Positions 14,068-14,646 of a stretch of 14,646 nt of DNA are shown here, piece after piece. The stretch comes from an uncultured Gammaproteobacteria bacterium (lineage in GTDB: Bacteria; Pseudomonadota; Gammaproteobacteria; GCA-2729495): positions 21,133 to 35,778 of the forward strand of contig CAMYJV010000019.1 of assembly GCA_947258805.1 (NCBI GenBank). The letters are read 5' to 3'. The number at the start of each line of letters is the position of its first letter. Position 1 is the first letter of the stretch. The position numbers and the translations under genes are program-made. Below the pieces are notes generated by a model. That model was not told the DNA's origin. It was given only the letters and a program-made list of their open reading frames with translations, and did no database searches.

Positions 14068-14481
14068 CTGAAAACGCAACGAGAAACCCTTGCCCATCGC
14101 CTGGCGGGTCACGGCGTGAAGCCGACGCCTCAGCGACTGGAAATAGCTGAACTGATGCTGTCCGGGCCATGCCACCTGTCGGCTGACCAGGTGATTTCGC
14201 TGTTGAGGGAAGCGGGTAGCGGCGTGTCGAAGGCAACCGTATACAACACCTTGCACCTGTTTTCGGCGCAGGGCCTGCTGCGTGAAGTCGCAGTTGACCC
14301 GTCGCGCCTGTTCTACGATTCAACGACCGGCGCCCACCACCACATATATAACGAAGATACCGGCGAACTGCTGGACGTCGTGGCCGAAGATCTTGAAGTG
14401 AGTCGCCTGCCGCCGTTGCCCGAGGGCACTGCCGCGCACAGCATCGAGGTAGTCATCCGGGTCCGCAACCAGCGGAGCTGA
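14068..14481 (+). CDS. Fur-family regulator, Irr-like (137 aa), CTG start
   Basis: This is a winged-helix metalloregulator of the Fur superfamily. Numbered from the CTG: an N-terminal helix and GVKPTPQRLEIAELM (16-30), HLSADQVISLLREAG, then the recognition helix region VSKATVYNTLHLFSAQGLLREV (53-74). The dimerisation/metal part has LFYDSTTGAHHHIYNEDTGELLDV with HHH at 90-92, and ends in IEVVIRVRNQRS. The zinc CxxC pairs of Fur, Zur and PerR are absent (only one Cys, C35). HHH with no CxxC is the signature of Irr, the haem-responsive iron regulator of alphaproteobacteria. There is no CP-type haem regulatory motif near the N-terminus. A GTG at 14116 would cut off the first helix; the in-frame CTG with GGGGG and an 8-nt spacer restores the usual family length. 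There is no evidence that it controls the pilus genes; it merely shares a divergent intergenic region with fimT. Confidence 0.85.
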   Translation: MKTQRETLAHRLAGHGVKPTPQRLEIAELMLSGPCHLSADQVISLLREAGSGVSKATVYNTLHLFSAQGLLREVAVDPSRLFYDSTTGAHHHIYNEDTGELLDVVAEDLEVSRLPPLPEGTAAHSIEVVIRVRNQRS

Positions 14482-14495
14482 CGGCGCCCGGAGCA

Positions 14496-14524
14496 TTGCC
14501 GGGTATTCACCCATTATCTATACT
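14496..14524 (+). promoter_or_regulatory. Sigma70-type promoter of tRNA-Thr
   Basis: TTGCCG (14496-14501) and TATACT (14519-14524) are separated by 17 bp. The following discriminator is all G and C (GCGCCGCGCCC), as is usual for stable-RNA promoters under stringent control. Transcription would begin close to the mature tRNA 5' end. Confidence 0.65.
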
Positions 14525-14537
14525 GCGCCGCGCCCGG

Positions 14538-14613
14538 GCCGGAGTAGCTCAGTTGGTAGAGCAGCGCATTCGTAATGCGAAGGTCGTAGGTTCGACTCCT
14601 ATCTCCGGCACCA
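14538..14613 (+). tRNA. tRNA-Thr, anticodon CGU
   Basis: A 76-nt cloverleaf with encoded CCA reads ACG threonine codons. Acceptor arms GCCGGAG and CTCCGGC pair fully, the D arm is GCTC/GAGC, the anticodon loop is TTCGTAA with CGT at its centre, and the T arm GTAGG/CCTAT closes TTCGACT. From the D arm through the T loop the sequence matches my recollection of the Escherichia coli tRNA-Thr(CGU) almost base for base, supporting a gammaproteobacterial source. The 33 nt downstream show no further tRNA and no integrase attachment signature. Confidence 0.97.
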
Positions 14614-14646
14614 CATTTCCCGAGAATTCCCAGTCACTTACGGGTT

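Noticed and set aside
14487..14503. CCCGG/CCGGG hairpin after the Irr-like gene as a terminator
   Set aside because: The 5-bp stem lacks a T run and overlaps the -35 of the tRNA promoter, so a terminator call is not supported.
14538..14613. tRNA-Thr as an island attachment site
   Set aside because: No integrase gene and no repeated copy of the tRNA 3' end appear in the window.

Overview
The window is GC-rich and dense with genes. It reads as a gammaproteobacterial chromosome segment carrying a type IV pilus minor-pilin and tip-adhesin locus. The gene types and order match the Pseudomonas aeruginosa layout fimT-fimU-pilV-pilW-pilX-pilY1-pilE, and the tRNA-Thr(CGU) is very close to the enterobacterial one. 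No transposase, integrase, CRISPR array or phage gene is visible. The species cannot be named from this stretch.

Layout, reading the minus strand from high to low coordinates: a lone fimT (13887-13357); operon copy B, fimU-pilV-pilW-pilX-[small CADC protein]-pilY1 (13250-6938); a 211-nt gap with a candidate operator; operon copy A with the same six genes in the same order (6726-427); then pilE, cut by the window start (416-1). The minor-pilin / PilY1 module is thus present twice in tandem between one fimT and one pilE. The copies are clearly paralogous but diverged in protein sequence, so the duplication is not recent. Within each copy the genes overlap or lie 0-27 nt apart, apart from one 95-nt spacer in copy B that holds a possible 32-codon mini-ORF.

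On the plus strand, divergent from fimT, is a Fur-family regulator of the Irr type (HHH motif, no CxxC zinc site), probably started at CTG 14068 from a good sigma70 promoter. It is followed by tRNA-Thr(CGU) with its own sigma70-like promoter.

How it fits together: FimU, PilV, PilW and PilX are expected to form the priming complex at the pilus tip, with PilY1 as the secreted tip adhesin or mechanosensor and PilE as an additional minor pilin. FimT keeps the GRxR tail linked to DNA binding during natural transformation. Two full tip sets suggest alternative tip complexes or heteromeric tips. The copies differ at the calcium loops of PilY1 and in cysteine content of PilY1, PilX and FimU. The most novel element is the small exported CADC protein found between pilX and pilY1 in both copies. 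I recognise no described family for it, and it may be an unrecognised partner of the tip complex.
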